DNA from: Clostridium sp. CAG:632 | GTDB taxonomy: Bacteria; Bacillota; Clostridia; Lachnospirales; Lachnospiraceae | Length of the DNA: 8,547 bases | NCBI GenBank assembly: GCA_000431515.1 | Contig: HF991360.1 | Span: 31,107-39,653 of the forward strand | Direction of reading: 5' to 3' | Part shown: one piece after another, positions 1-6,645 of the stretch | How positions within the stretch are numbered: the stretch's first letter is position 1 | Layout: every line of letters starts with the position of its first letter | Program-made: the position numbers and the translations under genes | Notes under the pieces: model-generated | Told to the model about the DNA's origin: nothing | The model's database searches: none | Seen by the model: only the letters and a program-made list of their open reading frames with translations

Positions 1-142
1 CTGTGGCAGCCGCCGCCATAACCATAGCGATAAAATGTGTAATAGCACTTCCCGGATCCTTGATCTTATGTTTCCGGATTGCCGTTTCATATCCTGCGTT
101 TCCTGTTCTCGATTTATCGTTTGTCTTCTGAATTGCTTCCAC
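1..142 (-). CDS. Hemolysin III / TrhA-family membrane protein, N-terminal fragment (cut by window edge)
   Basis: Only the first 47 codons lie in the window; the rest is beyond position 1. The reading frame starts at a GTG (142..140) placed 8 nt after a strong GGGAGG ribosome binding site (156..151). The translation has a charged, Lys-rich lead of about 28 residues, then KDPGSAITHFIAMVMAAAAT, which begins a hydrophobic segment. A (D/E)PGSAITHFIG-type motif at the start of the first membrane helix, with its His, is what I know from clostridial hemolysin III / TrhA-YqfA proteins of the PAQR-like seven-helix superfamily, where conserved histidines are thought to bind metal. An ATG two bases upstream opens another frame (MWKQFRRQ...), which gives an Arg/Trp-rich peptide with no recognisable pattern, so I prefer the GTG frame. 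The gene is divergent from the amidohydrolase at 394. The family call rests on one motif and is therefore moderate. Confidence 0.6.
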   Translation of the reverse strand, partial: MEAIQKTNDKSRTGNAGYETAIRKHKIKDPGSAITHFIAMVMAAAAT

Positions 143-150
143 ATAGATTA

Positions 151-156
151 CCTCCC
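151..156 (-). promoter_or_regulatory. Ribosome binding site deciding the GTG start of the hemolysin III-like gene
   Basis: The minus strand reads GGGAGG here, 8 nt before GTG (142..140) and 6 nt before an out-of-frame ATG (144..142). Both spacings are workable, so the choice between them rests on the protein sequence. Only the GTG frame gives a hemolysin III-like N-terminus. Confidence 0.6.
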
Positions 157-254
157 TTACAAAAGTCCTTGTAGTTCCTTGTCTACATAGGGTATACTTT
201 TCTTATCATGTACTTGTTGCATTTATGCTACTATTTTATACCGGTTTTTCATGT

Positions 255-294
255 TGTAGTTTTAATATTCCATCATGTGGTTTTTAAAACTACA
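255..294. repeat. 11-bp perfect inverted repeat in the divergent intergenic region
   Basis: TGTAGTTTTAA (255-265) is repeated as its exact reverse complement TTAAAACTACA (284-294), with an 18-bp spacer. It lies in the 251-bp AT-rich gap between the divergent hemolysin III-like and amidohydrolase genes. That position suits an operator for a dimeric regulator or a 5'-UTR hairpin. No T-tract follows directly, so it is not a convincing terminator. There is only one copy, so it is not a CRISPR array. The remainder of the gap (143-254 and 295-380) shows no gene; it holds only weak promoter-like hexamers. Confidence 0.5.
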
Positions 295-296
295 TC

Positions 297-324
297 TTGT
301 TGAATTGATACTATCACATATATT
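297..324 (+). promoter_or_regulatory. Possible sigma-A promoter for the amidohydrolase gene
   Basis: A TTGTTG (297-302), 16 nt of spacer and TATATT (319-324) give a plausible but weak -35/-10 pair about 70 bp before the ATG at 394. An alternative pair, TTGTTG at 214-219 and TATACC at 237-242 with 17 nt between, would place the inverted repeat at 255-294 in the 5' UTR. AT-rich clostridial DNA yields many such matches by chance. Confidence 0.25.
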
Positions 325-393
325 CATCATATGCAAGTGTTATTTTTATTTATTTTTTCCGTTTTAAAAATTACTATTCAGGAGGTCTAACCT

Positions 394-1182
394 ATGAGAT
401 TTGCATTAACACAAATGGATATCGTATGGGAAAATCCTGTTGAAAACCGTCGTCTTTGTACAGAATTGACGGAACAGGCCGCCGCACAGGGCTGTGACTG
501 GATCGTTTTTCCGGAAATGACATTGACCGGATTCACTATGCATCCGGAATTGTTTGCAGAACCGGAAGGCATCGGCAGCTCCACTGCCGATTTTTTCTGC
601 AGCCTCTCACGCGGTTTGTCCATCGGCATCATTTACGGATATATCGCTGCCCATGCTGACAGCTATACGAACCGGCTGGTTTATGTCCGGGACGGCATGA
701 TCCTGCAGGAGTATGCGAAGCTGCATCCATTCTCCTTCGGCGAAGAATCCAAACATTACATTGCCGGAGATAAACTCAGCATCCTGTCTCTGCCCGACAT
801 CTGCATATCCGGCTTTATCTGCTATGATCTGCGTTTCCCGGAGATTTTCCAGGCAGTTTCCCGCCAGGCGGAACTGATCGTTGTTATTGCCAACTGGCCG
901 GCCAGCCGGATTACCCACTGGCATACCCTGCTGCAGGCACGTGCGATCGAAAACCAATGCTTTATACTCGGTGTAAACCGGACGGGACATGGCAATGGCA
1001 TCTCCTATACCGCAAGCTCTGCGGCCTATGCACCGACCGGAGAACTCCTGACACCTGCTGCCTCTGCCGATACCGGCACTCTTTATGCCGACCTTGATCT
1101 ATCCGATGTTGCCCGCTACCGGGAGAGCTTTCCGTTGAAAGCCGATCGTCGGGAGTCTCTTTATCAGACCTTTTATCACTAA
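394..1182 (+). CDS. Carbon-nitrogen hydrolase of the nitrilase superfamily, omega-amidase-like
   Basis: This cytoplasmic enzyme of 262 residues has the complete nitrilase-superfamily Glu-Lys-Cys triad: E41 in VFPEM, K109 in YAKLHPF, and C143 in the nucleophile elbow FICYDLRFPE. The second conserved Glu is at 117/118. Length and motifs match the single-domain Nit2/YafV branch. Characterised members of that branch hydrolyse the amide of 2-oxoglutaramate and similar dicarboxylate monoamides; the substrate here is inferred by family only. The start is firm: GGAGG (381-385) stands 8 nt before the ATG. There is no signal peptide. The FliK-like gene follows 63 bp downstream in the same orientation with no terminator visible, so the two may share a transcript. 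The metabolic reason for pairing an amidase with a flagellar gene is not evident from the sequence. Confidence 0.88.
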   Translation: MRFALTQMDIVWENPVENRRLCTELTEQAAAQGCDWIVFPEMTLTGFTMHPELFAEPEGIGSSTADFFCSLSRGLSIGIIYGYIAAHADSYTNRLVYVRDGMILQEYAKLHPFSFGEESKHYIAGDKLSILSLPDICISGFICYDLRFPEIFQAVSRQAELIVVIANWPASRITHWHTLLQARAIENQCFILGVNRTGHGNGISYTASSAAYAPTGELLTPAASADTGTLYADLDLSDVARYRESFPLKADRRESLYQTFYH

Positions 1183-1191
1183 GTTTTTTCA

Positions 1192-1235
1192 TCCTTTATT
1201 CCGATATATATATCAGAATATTTCGGAATAAAGGA
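1192..1235 (+). promoter_or_regulatory. Hairpin sequestering the Shine-Dalgarno sequence of the FliK-like gene
   Basis: Positions 1192-1204 pair perfectly with 1223-1235 (13 bp). After one T-T mismatch the stem continues for 4 more A/T pairs (1206-1209 with 1218-1221), leaving an 8-nt loop. The 3' arm ends in AAGGA (1231-1235), the only Shine-Dalgarno candidate for the ATG at 1246, so the site is fully paired in the folded RNA. There is no T-tract after the stem on either strand, so it does not look like an intrinsic terminator. The stem starts 10 nt after the stop codon of the hydrolase, within reach of a terminating ribosome, which would fit translational coupling. An RNA-thermometer-like role for this AU-rich stem is also conceivable. 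Confidence 0.6.
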
Positions 1236-1245
1236 ATGATACTCT

Positions 1246-4200
1246 ATGTCAAACACATTAAATCATATATCCAACATAACGACCGGACAGAAGTATTATA
1301 CTTCCGGCACAAATCAGACCGATTATGCAGTCGGTGACCTTCTGACCGGTACGGTTTTACAAGGTGGTGAGCATCCGGTCGTAGAGATGAATGGTACCCC
1401 GGTTCAGGTGCGCTCAAATGCACTGAAGGATGCACAGACCGGAGACCGGATCTATCTTCGCATTACCGGAAGTAATTCCTCTGAGATCACGCTGAAGCTG
1501 ATCGATCAGCAGGAACAGTCGATCTATACCAGAAGCGGCACCATGCAGACAGAGATTCGCCGCAACACCGCACGCTTCGTTGATACCTGGAACGAGACCT
1601 GTCCGGATGCAGACACGCAGGCCGGTCAGTTGAAGGAGGATGCCGAAGAAGTATCCCGCAGCCTTTCAGAAGAAGAGCGTGCTAAGCTCCGCCAGATGGG
1701 TATTGAAGTATCTGCATCTAATATTACTTTTATTAAAAGTCTGCTGAGCCAGATGCGTGGCAAAGAGCAGGATGATCAGCTACAGCAGGCGATTGACAGT
1801 GTCCGTAAGCAGATCATCATTGAACAGCCGGACGAGCATCCGGAGGCTTTCCGGATGGTTGTCGGAGATACCTCCTTTAATCTCCCGGATGCCTTAAATC
1901 AGTTAAACGATCAGCTCCCGCTGACGAAGGAACAGACTGTTTACTTTATCCAGAATCAGGCTCCGTTCAGTCCGGATGAGTTATATAAATCTGCATACAG
2001 CAGTAAATCCATGCCAACACGGAAAGCTATATCTGACGAGGATTTTGCACAGCTATTACCACAGATTGACCGGACACTGCAGGCTGCAGGACTGGACATC
2101 ACACAGGAGCAGCACGATGCTTCTCGGTTCCTGTTGGAGTACCGGCTCCCGGTCACAACGGATTCCCTGCTTACCTATCAGGCAGTCCGGGACCTGAATA
2201 CAAACGGCTTTACCATGGATAATCTCCGCACTCATATGGAGGATTTAATAGCAGAGAGTGCGATTTCTACCGGAGCTTCAGACACTTCCATCACAGTTTC
2301 TGATATGAAGCACCTGTTTAAAAACAGCGACCAATATTTTCCGGCACCATCTAAGGTAGCGGATGCTATCATGGATGATCTGAACCGGATTACGGATACG
2401 GATATGGCGGCATTTGCAGCCAGTGGATTACCATACACCCTGGAAGCGCTTTCTGCCTTTAGCCGCCAGCATGCGGCCACATCCGGAAGTAATGTTTCTT
2501 CCGATGTCACTTCTGCTGCCACCATCTCCAATCTGACCGCGCATCGGCAATTAGAAGAACTGCGACTGAAAATGACCTGGAGTGCCGGCTATGCTCTGGC
2601 ATCGGAGGATCTTCACATCCGCACCAGAGATCTTACTCAGGTCGTGGATGCCCTGCGTGAGCAGGAAACTGCTGCTTACCGCCAACAGATGGCTGCAGAC
2701 GGCATTCTGCCTACCAATACGGAAATTGCCCTGATTCAGGAAACCAGCCATAAATTAGCAGAACTTCCTGCACTCCCGGCCGCTGCAATCGGGCGTACAT
2801 GGGCCTCCGGCTCCTTTACCATCCAGCGACTGCACACGGATGGTATTCAGGCTCTGTCGGAATACCGTACCTCTTCCCAGGATGCCCTGAGCTCTTATGA
2901 GACCATGATGACCACACCCCGCAGTGATATGGGTGATTCCATTCATAAAGCTTTCCGGAATGTAGATCCGATCCTGAACGAGCTGCAGCTCCCTGTTACA
3001 GAGGTCAATGCACGAGCTGTCCGGATTCTCGGATACAACCGGATGGAGCTGACTCCTGAAAACATTTCGCAGGTAAAGGCTGCCGATCAGGAGGTCCAGA
3101 CTCTGATCCGGAACCTACAGCCTTCGGTTGTCCTGCATCTGGTGGAGGATGGCATTAATCCATTAAATATGCCGATTCAGGAATTAAATGCAATAGCAGA
3201 AGAATATATTGCAGATGCCGATGTGGCATCTGATGAGAAATACAGTACCTTCTTACAGAAGCTTGACCGCCGTAAGCAGATCAGCAGAGAGGAACGTACC
3301 GGCTATATCGGCATTTACCGGCTGATAGATAAGATTACCCGCTCTCAGGGAAAAGATATCGGAACCCTGATTCGTAATGGACAGGACCTGACCCTGCAAA
3401 ATCTCCTGACTGCCCATCGAAGCAATCGTTCCACCGGCATGGATACCACCGTTGATGAAACCTTTGGTGGAATTGATGTGCAGACAGCCGGCACAAACGA
3501 TTCCGTTACAAATGACATTCAAAGTCAGATTGAACGCGGCACACAGACCGTTTACCAGTCACAGCTGGTGAAGAGTCTGCGGGATGCTCTGTCTCCGGAT
3601 ATCATTGATTCCATGGTGCAGGAGTCTGCTTCGGGAGTGACACTTGAAGAATTTCTGGATCGTATTGAGAAACAGCTGACAACAGAGGCCCCTACCGGCA
3701 GTTCGACTCCTGCTGCCGAATCCATGGCAGATCATACACCGGATCTGTCTGCTTTCGATGGAACCGATTATCAGCTGATGCAGGATCTGCAGCTTCTGCC
3801 AACCATCAACAATATGGAAGCCCTCCTGCAGTTAACAAAGGGCAACGGTGTATTCTTCCAAAACCTGTCGAATACGATTCAGAGCCTCGGTGGTTCCGCC
3901 GATACCACTCGTAGGAAATTATCACAGCTGGATGAATCTTTATCCTCACCGGAGACAATGGAGGCAGCTTATTCCGACCTTGAGCAGACAGCTTCCACAG
4001 CGGCCGAAACTACTGAACAGGCCGGCACGATTACCGCCCGTGACATTCAGGCATTAAAACAGATCCGCTCCGGGCTCCGCATTCTGGAGAAAATGAGCCG
4101 GCGTGAACAGTATCAGATTCCGATGGAAATGGATGGAGAATGGGGTGTTCTGCATTTATCCGTAATTCAGAATTCCGGAAAGAACCGTAGCCTGCAGGCG

Positions 4201-4524
4201 AGTCTTCCGACCAGACAATATGGTCTTCTCCAGGCAAATCTGGAATGGAATGGAACAGACTGGGATACAACTCTGACCGCGGAACGTTCAGAGGGTGTGG
4301 CATTTCTGGAGCAGAATCAGGATGCATTTGCAACAGCACTGGATGCGATCACCCGGACAGCTGCCTCTGCAGGCAACACCACTTCTGCAGGGACTACTTC
4401 CCCGGAAGCTCCGGATACTGCCATTGATGACAAGCACCCTAATTCGGATACTGCCCCTTCTACGGATGAGATGTATCAGATTGCAAAGAAGTTGGTCGTA
4501 TTCTTCCGGCATATTTTGAAATAA
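1246..4524 (+). CDS. Long FliK-like (DUF6240-type) flagellar protein, putative hook-length control-like
   Basis: This protein of 1092 residues has no signal peptide or membrane segment. Residues about 26-87 form a beta-rich module (VGDLLTGTV, VEMNGTPVQVRS, TGDRIYLRIT) like the N-terminal domain of Firmicutes FliK-type proteins. A long acidic, Gln-rich, mostly helical middle follows (about 100-930). Residues about 956-1035 (QIPMEMDGEWGVLHLSVI to LDAI) resemble the FliK C-terminal hook domain, with the usual 'P-L-x-G-x-x-V-x-L' type strand pattern. A Thr/Ser/Pro-rich linker then leads to a short basic amphipathic helix ending in FFRHILK. I recognise it as the DUF6240 kind found in motility regions of Lachnospiraceae, from memory. 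In FliK, such proteins measure the hook and switch export specificity; that role here is inferred. It is about twice the usual FliK length. The ATG follows a weak AAGGA buried in a hairpin. Its last 21 codons overlap fliB in antisense. Confidence 0.72.
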   Translation: MSNTLNHISNITTGQKYYTSGTNQTDYAVGDLLTGTVLQGGEHPVVEMNGTPVQVRSNALKDAQTGDRIYLRITGSNSSEITLKLIDQQEQSIYTRSGTMQTEIRRNTARFVDTWNETCPDADTQAGQLKEDAEEVSRSLSEEERAKLRQMGIEVSASNITFIKSLLSQMRGKEQDDQLQQAIDSVRKQIIIEQPDEHPEAFRMVVGDTSFNLPDALNQLNDQLPLTKEQTVYFIQNQAPFSPDELYKSAYSSKSMPTRKAISDEDFAQLLPQIDRTLQAAGLDITQEQHDASRFLLEYRLPVTTDSLLTYQAVRDLNTNGFTMDNLRTHMEDLIAESAISTGASDTSITVSDMKHLFKNSDQYFPAPSKVADAIMDDLNRITDTDMAAFAASGLPYTLEALSAFSRQHAATSGSNVSSDVTSAATISNLTAHRQLEELRLKMTWSAGYALASEDLHIRTRDLTQVVDALREQETAAYRQQMAADGILPTNTEIALIQETSHKLAELPALPAAAIGRTWASGSFTIQRLHTDGIQALSEYRTSSQDALSSYETMMTTPRSDMGDSIHKAFRNVDPILNELQLPVTEVNARAVRILGYNRMELTPENISQVKAADQEVQTLIRNLQPSVVLHLVEDGINPLNMPIQELNAIAEEYIADADVASDEKYSTFLQKLDRRKQISREERTGYIGIYRLIDKITRSQGKDIGTLIRNGQDLTLQNLLTAHRSNRSTGMDTTVDETFGGIDVQTAGTNDSVTNDIQSQIERGTQTVYQSQLVKSLRDALSPDIIDSMVQESASGVTLEEFLDRIEKQLTTEAPTGSSTPAAESMADHTPDLSAFDGTDYQLMQDLQLLPTINNMEALLQLTKGNGVFFQNLSNTIQSLGGSADTTRRKLSQLDESLSSPETMEAAYSDLEQTASTAAETTEQAGTITARDIQALKQIRSGLRILEKMSRREQYQIPMEMDGEWGVLHLSVIQNSGKNRSLQASLPTRQYGLLQANLEWNGTDWDTTLTAERSEGVAFLEQNQDAFATALDAITRTAASAGNTTSAGTTSPEAPDTAIDDKHPNSDTAPSTDEMYQIAKKLVVFFRHILK
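4460..4524. other. 65-bp convergent coding overlap of fliB and the FliK-like gene
   Basis: The plus-strand gene stops with TAA at 4522-4524, while minus-strand fliB stops with TAG at 4462..4460, so both strands code across this stretch. It encodes residues from about 1073 to 1092 of the FliK-like protein and the last 21 residues of FliB. There is no hairpin with a T-tract here, so each transcript must read into the other gene. Confidence 0.9.
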
Positions 4525-5635
4525 ATCCTCCCATGATCAGCCACAGATATGACCACTCCCACATGATATCCCGGAAGCTGCCTTCCATATATTCATAGAT
4601 ATCATCCTGGTCATATCCTGTCATTCTGGTTATCACAACCATGTAATCTCTGACTGTGTGATAGGATAATGAATGATCCGCATTCCTCTTATAATTACTG
4701 AGCCATTTCAGGAATATTCCCTGTCGTATCACGGTATATTCCATGCAGATCCATTGAAACATCACAACCATTGCTTCAAGATCTGAGTCCGGTATCAGCA
4801 TATTGGTAAATATCTCAGATAGAAGATAATTTCTGAACAGATTTTCATAGTCAGAAACTGCCTCTTTAAACTCTTTCATATGCATATCCGTATTTTCTTC
4901 CAGAATGTTTTCCGCCTGGCAGGATACTGCTTCTATATATTCGGTGTATAAGCCTTCTTTTCTGTAATTATATGCGATATCAAGCCACAACTCGTTATTC
5001 TCCCGAAGGCAATCCCCTTCATCAGAAGTCAGCTCGCTTATGGCATGATATATCTCTTTAAGGTTATCGGTGCTTTCATATGCCCGGATAGCATCCGGTG
5101 TTATTTCGTCTTTCTCATATATATCGAGCAATATATAAAATGCCATCAGCAATGCGGAATTAACATCATATTCCCTGTTTCCTATGATATGCATCATAAG
5201 ATTCCGGATCTCAAAACACAGATCTCCACTTGCCTTATCAAGATTTTCAATTACAAGCCTATCGCTCTTATACAAAAAGTCAATCACCTCCGGACAGCAG
5301 GATACCAGGGACAACTCCCGTCTGTCCTCAAATTCATGCACCTCTCTCGGAAATACATGACAGGTTTCAGAAAGCATATCTTCTCCAAAGTCTGTCACCA
5401 GACTGCACAATCCTTCCTGCAGATAGGGGCAGCGTCCATTCTTATTAAGCTTTATAATTCCTTCGCCGCCGTTTTTCTTTACATTTACATCCAGCCTTTT
5501 CCCACCTAAAGTAGTTTTCCTCCACTTTGCAAGCGTCCGCTCATCTACTGCGATTTTCCATTGCATACAGCAGGTCATACTGCATCGATCGGCAATGCAC
5601 TTAAATTTCTCATAAAAATCCGGTTTTATATCCAT
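4460..5635 (-). CDS. fliB: Flagellin lysine-N-methylase (FliB family)
   Basis: This protein of 391 residues shows the Cys-rich N-terminal pattern of FliB: FKCIADRCSMTCCMQW (C13, C18, C22, C23), then CPYLQEGLCSL (C69, C77), ETCHVFPR (C92) and SCCPE (C113, C114). These cysteines are a likely metal or iron-sulfur site. FliB methylates surface lysines of flagellin; the remaining two thirds are helical, as in the family. Start at 5635: GAGGG (5647..5643) stands 7 nt upstream. The gene faces the FliK-like gene tail to tail and overlaps it by 65 bp. The C-terminal stretch after WLIMGGF (about 21 residues, ending SDTSHP) is therefore encoded opposite the FliK-like tail. This may be a run-on tail gained when the gene was inserted or when a native stop was lost. 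The gene looks more AT-rich than the FliK-like gene. No clear promoter was found in 5648-5708. Confidence 0.85.
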   Translation of the reverse strand: MDIKPDFYEKFKCIADRCSMTCCMQWKIAVDERTLAKWRKTTLGGKRLDVNVKKNGGEGIIKLNKNGRCPYLQEGLCSLVTDFGEDMLSETCHVFPREVHEFEDRRELSLVSCCPEVIDFLYKSDRLVIENLDKASGDLCFEIRNLMMHIIGNREYDVNSALLMAFYILLDIYEKDEITPDAIRAYESTDNLKEIYHAISELTSDEGDCLRENNELWLDIAYNYRKEGLYTEYIEAVSCQAENILEENTDMHMKEFKEAVSDYENLFRNYLLSEIFTNMLIPDSDLEAMVVMFQWICMEYTVIRQGIFLKWLSNYKRNADHSLSYHTVRDYMVVITRMTGYDQDDIYEYMEGSFRDIMWEWSYLWLIMGGFISKYAGRIRPTSLQSDTSHP

Positions 5636-5708
5636 AATCTATCCCTCATCTCTGCTACTCTTCTATCACTTGTTTAGTTTTTCATAGGCATCTTAAATAA
5701 GCCACACT

Positions 5709-5747
5709 AAAAAAAGAATGGTAAGAGAAAATATCCACCTACCATTC
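5709..5747 (-). terminator. Intrinsic terminator after the PemK-fusion toxin gene
   Basis: On the minus strand, GAATGGTA (5747..5740) pairs with TACCATTC (5723..5716), making an 8-bp stem with a 16-nt loop. Seven T residues follow immediately (5715..5709). It lies just past the toxin stop codon (5754) and before fliB, so it ends the toxin-antitoxin transcript. Three G-C pairs in the stem make it of moderate strength. Confidence 0.7.
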
Positions 5748-5753
5748 CTTTCC

Positions 5754-6485
5754 TTATTTGCATTTTGTTTTTACAAAAGCAATGATATCATCATTTTTTT
5801 CCATCACATTGCTATCTGCTTCTAATTCTTCAATAGATTTCCACGCATATTTCTTATCATCCAGCACAAATACATCACTACTCATATGTTCCGGAACATC
5901 ACTCAACGCATACCTATATAATGTATGTTTATACAGTTTGTACGCCTTATCACTTTCTGAATACTTACAATGTGGTGCATTTGTAATGTATGACGTTGTA
6001 ACTTTCATTTTAAGCAAACAGCTTGCATGCCTATCAATATTCTCTTTGTTTGGATCTTCTGTCCGATAATACGGGAATAACCAACACTTCCATCTTTCAT
6101 CATAGACCTGTAAATACTTTCCCGATGGATGCATAATCGCTAATAAAGAAAACTCATGATACGTCTCTGACAAATATTCAGCAAATAACTGGGTTATTTT
6201 TAACAAATCACTTTCAGATAAGTTACCGATTTTCTTTTCCATTCTCCATTCATCCATCCGTACAACTCTGTCAATCCTAACCCATGATTCTCTTTTTAAT
6301 CCAGCTTCTTGCCAAGCATCTATCTTAATACTGTATGGATTTTTCTTGTCTTTACTTGTAACCATCATAGTAAGAACAGCAATGGTATTTTCATCAATAA
6401 CAACAGCAGGTCTACGTTTTGATTCTTCTATCTCCTCAAATGGAAACTGTGTCCACCATACTTCACCTAGATTATATTTTCCCAT
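5754..6485 (-). CDS. PemK/MazF-family toxin with a C-terminal NUDIX-like domain
   Basis: This protein of 243 residues has two parts. Residues about 4-110 are a PemK/MazF endoribonuclease domain: GEVWWTQFPF opening, then SKRRPAVVI (R24/R25, the usual catalytic-site Arg region), and VTS (T43/S44) at the position of the MazF Thr. SWVRIDRVVRMD and the C-terminal helix of the family follow. MazF/PemK toxins cut RNA. Residues about 112-243 (FSLLAIMHPSGKYLQVYDERW to NDDIIAFVK) look like a NUDIX fold in their strands and last helix, but the G-x5-E-x7-REUxEExGU box is missing. Start: AAGGGGAG (6500..6493) stands 7 nt before the ATG at 6485. An in-frame ATG at 6545 would add 20 residues inside the antitoxin gene and has no such site. 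The gene overlaps the antitoxin by 14 bp and is followed by an intrinsic terminator. The region is AT-rich compared with the FliK-like gene, which suggests transfer. Confidence 0.75.
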   Translation of the reverse strand: MGKYNLGEVWWTQFPFEEIEESKRRPAVVIDENTIAVLTMMVTSKDKKNPYSIKIDAWQEAGLKRESWVRIDRVVRMDEWRMEKKIGNLSESDLLKITQLFAEYLSETYHEFSLLAIMHPSGKYLQVYDERWKCWLFPYYRTEDPNKENIDRHASCLLKMKVTTSYITNAPHCKYSESDKAYKLYKHTLYRYALSDVPEHMSSDVFVLDDKKYAWKSIEELEADSNVMEKNDDIIAFVKTKCK

Positions 6486-6645
6486 TCTTTTTCTCCCCTT
6501 GCTTATAGATCTCATCCCACTGATTTTCCTGCATCCACTCATCATCTAATGTTATATCATCTGCATCCTCAGCATTTGAATATAACTTATTTCTATTCAA
6601 TTCTAAGAAACGTTTAAAATCATTTACATCTTTTATCGCTTCCAT
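6472..6645 (-). CDS. Small acidic antitoxin-like protein partnered with the PemK-fusion toxin
   Basis: This short gene encodes 57 residues, starting MEAIKDVNDFKRFLELNRNK, passing through an Asp/Glu-rich centre (AEDADDITLDDEW), and ending GEKKNGKI. It has a strong AAAGGAG site (6657..6651) 5 nt before its ATG. Its stop (TAA at 6474..6472) lies 14 bp inside the toxin gene, giving the classic antitoxin-first, overlapping order with translational coupling. Acidic, partly disordered segments of this kind wrap and block MazF/PemK toxins. I see no clear DNA-binding motif (AbrB or ribbon-helix-helix), so self-repression by the antitoxin alone is uncertain. Identification rests on position, size, charge and ribosome binding site, not on a recognised family. 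The toxin ribosome binding site lies within its coding sequence. Confidence 0.72.
   Translation of the reverse strand: MEAIKDVNDFKRFLELNRNKLYSNAEDADDITLDDEWMQENQWDEIYKQGEKKNGKI

Noticed and set aside
1..144. Alternative minus-strand ATG frame beginning MWKQFRRQ
   Set aside because: The peptide is Arg/Trp-rich with no family pattern, whereas the GTG frame two bases away gives a hemolysin III-like N-terminus.
256..293. Single CRISPR-repeat-like sequence (GTAGTTTTAA...TTAAAACTAC)
   Set aside because: Only one copy exists, with no spacer-repeat periodicity and no cas genes nearby; a simple inverted repeat explains it.
607..990. Minus-strand open frame of 127 codons inside the hydrolase gene
   Set aside because: It is a shadow of the plus-strand gene, which has a full catalytic triad; the antisense product has no recognisable features.
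1192..1235. Intrinsic terminator between the hydrolase and the FliK-like gene
   Set aside because: No T-tract follows the stem on either strand, and the 3' arm contains the ribosome binding site of the next gene.
5045..5509. Plus-strand open frame of 154 codons inside fliB
   Set aside because: It lies opposite a convincing Cys-motif FliB sequence, has no ribosome binding site that I can see, and its product resembles no family.
6486..6545. 20-residue N-terminal extension of the toxin gene from an upstream ATG
   Set aside because: The ATG at 6545 has no ribosome binding site and lies inside the antitoxin gene; the ATG at 6485 has AAGGGGAG at ideal spacing and starts right at the PemK domain.
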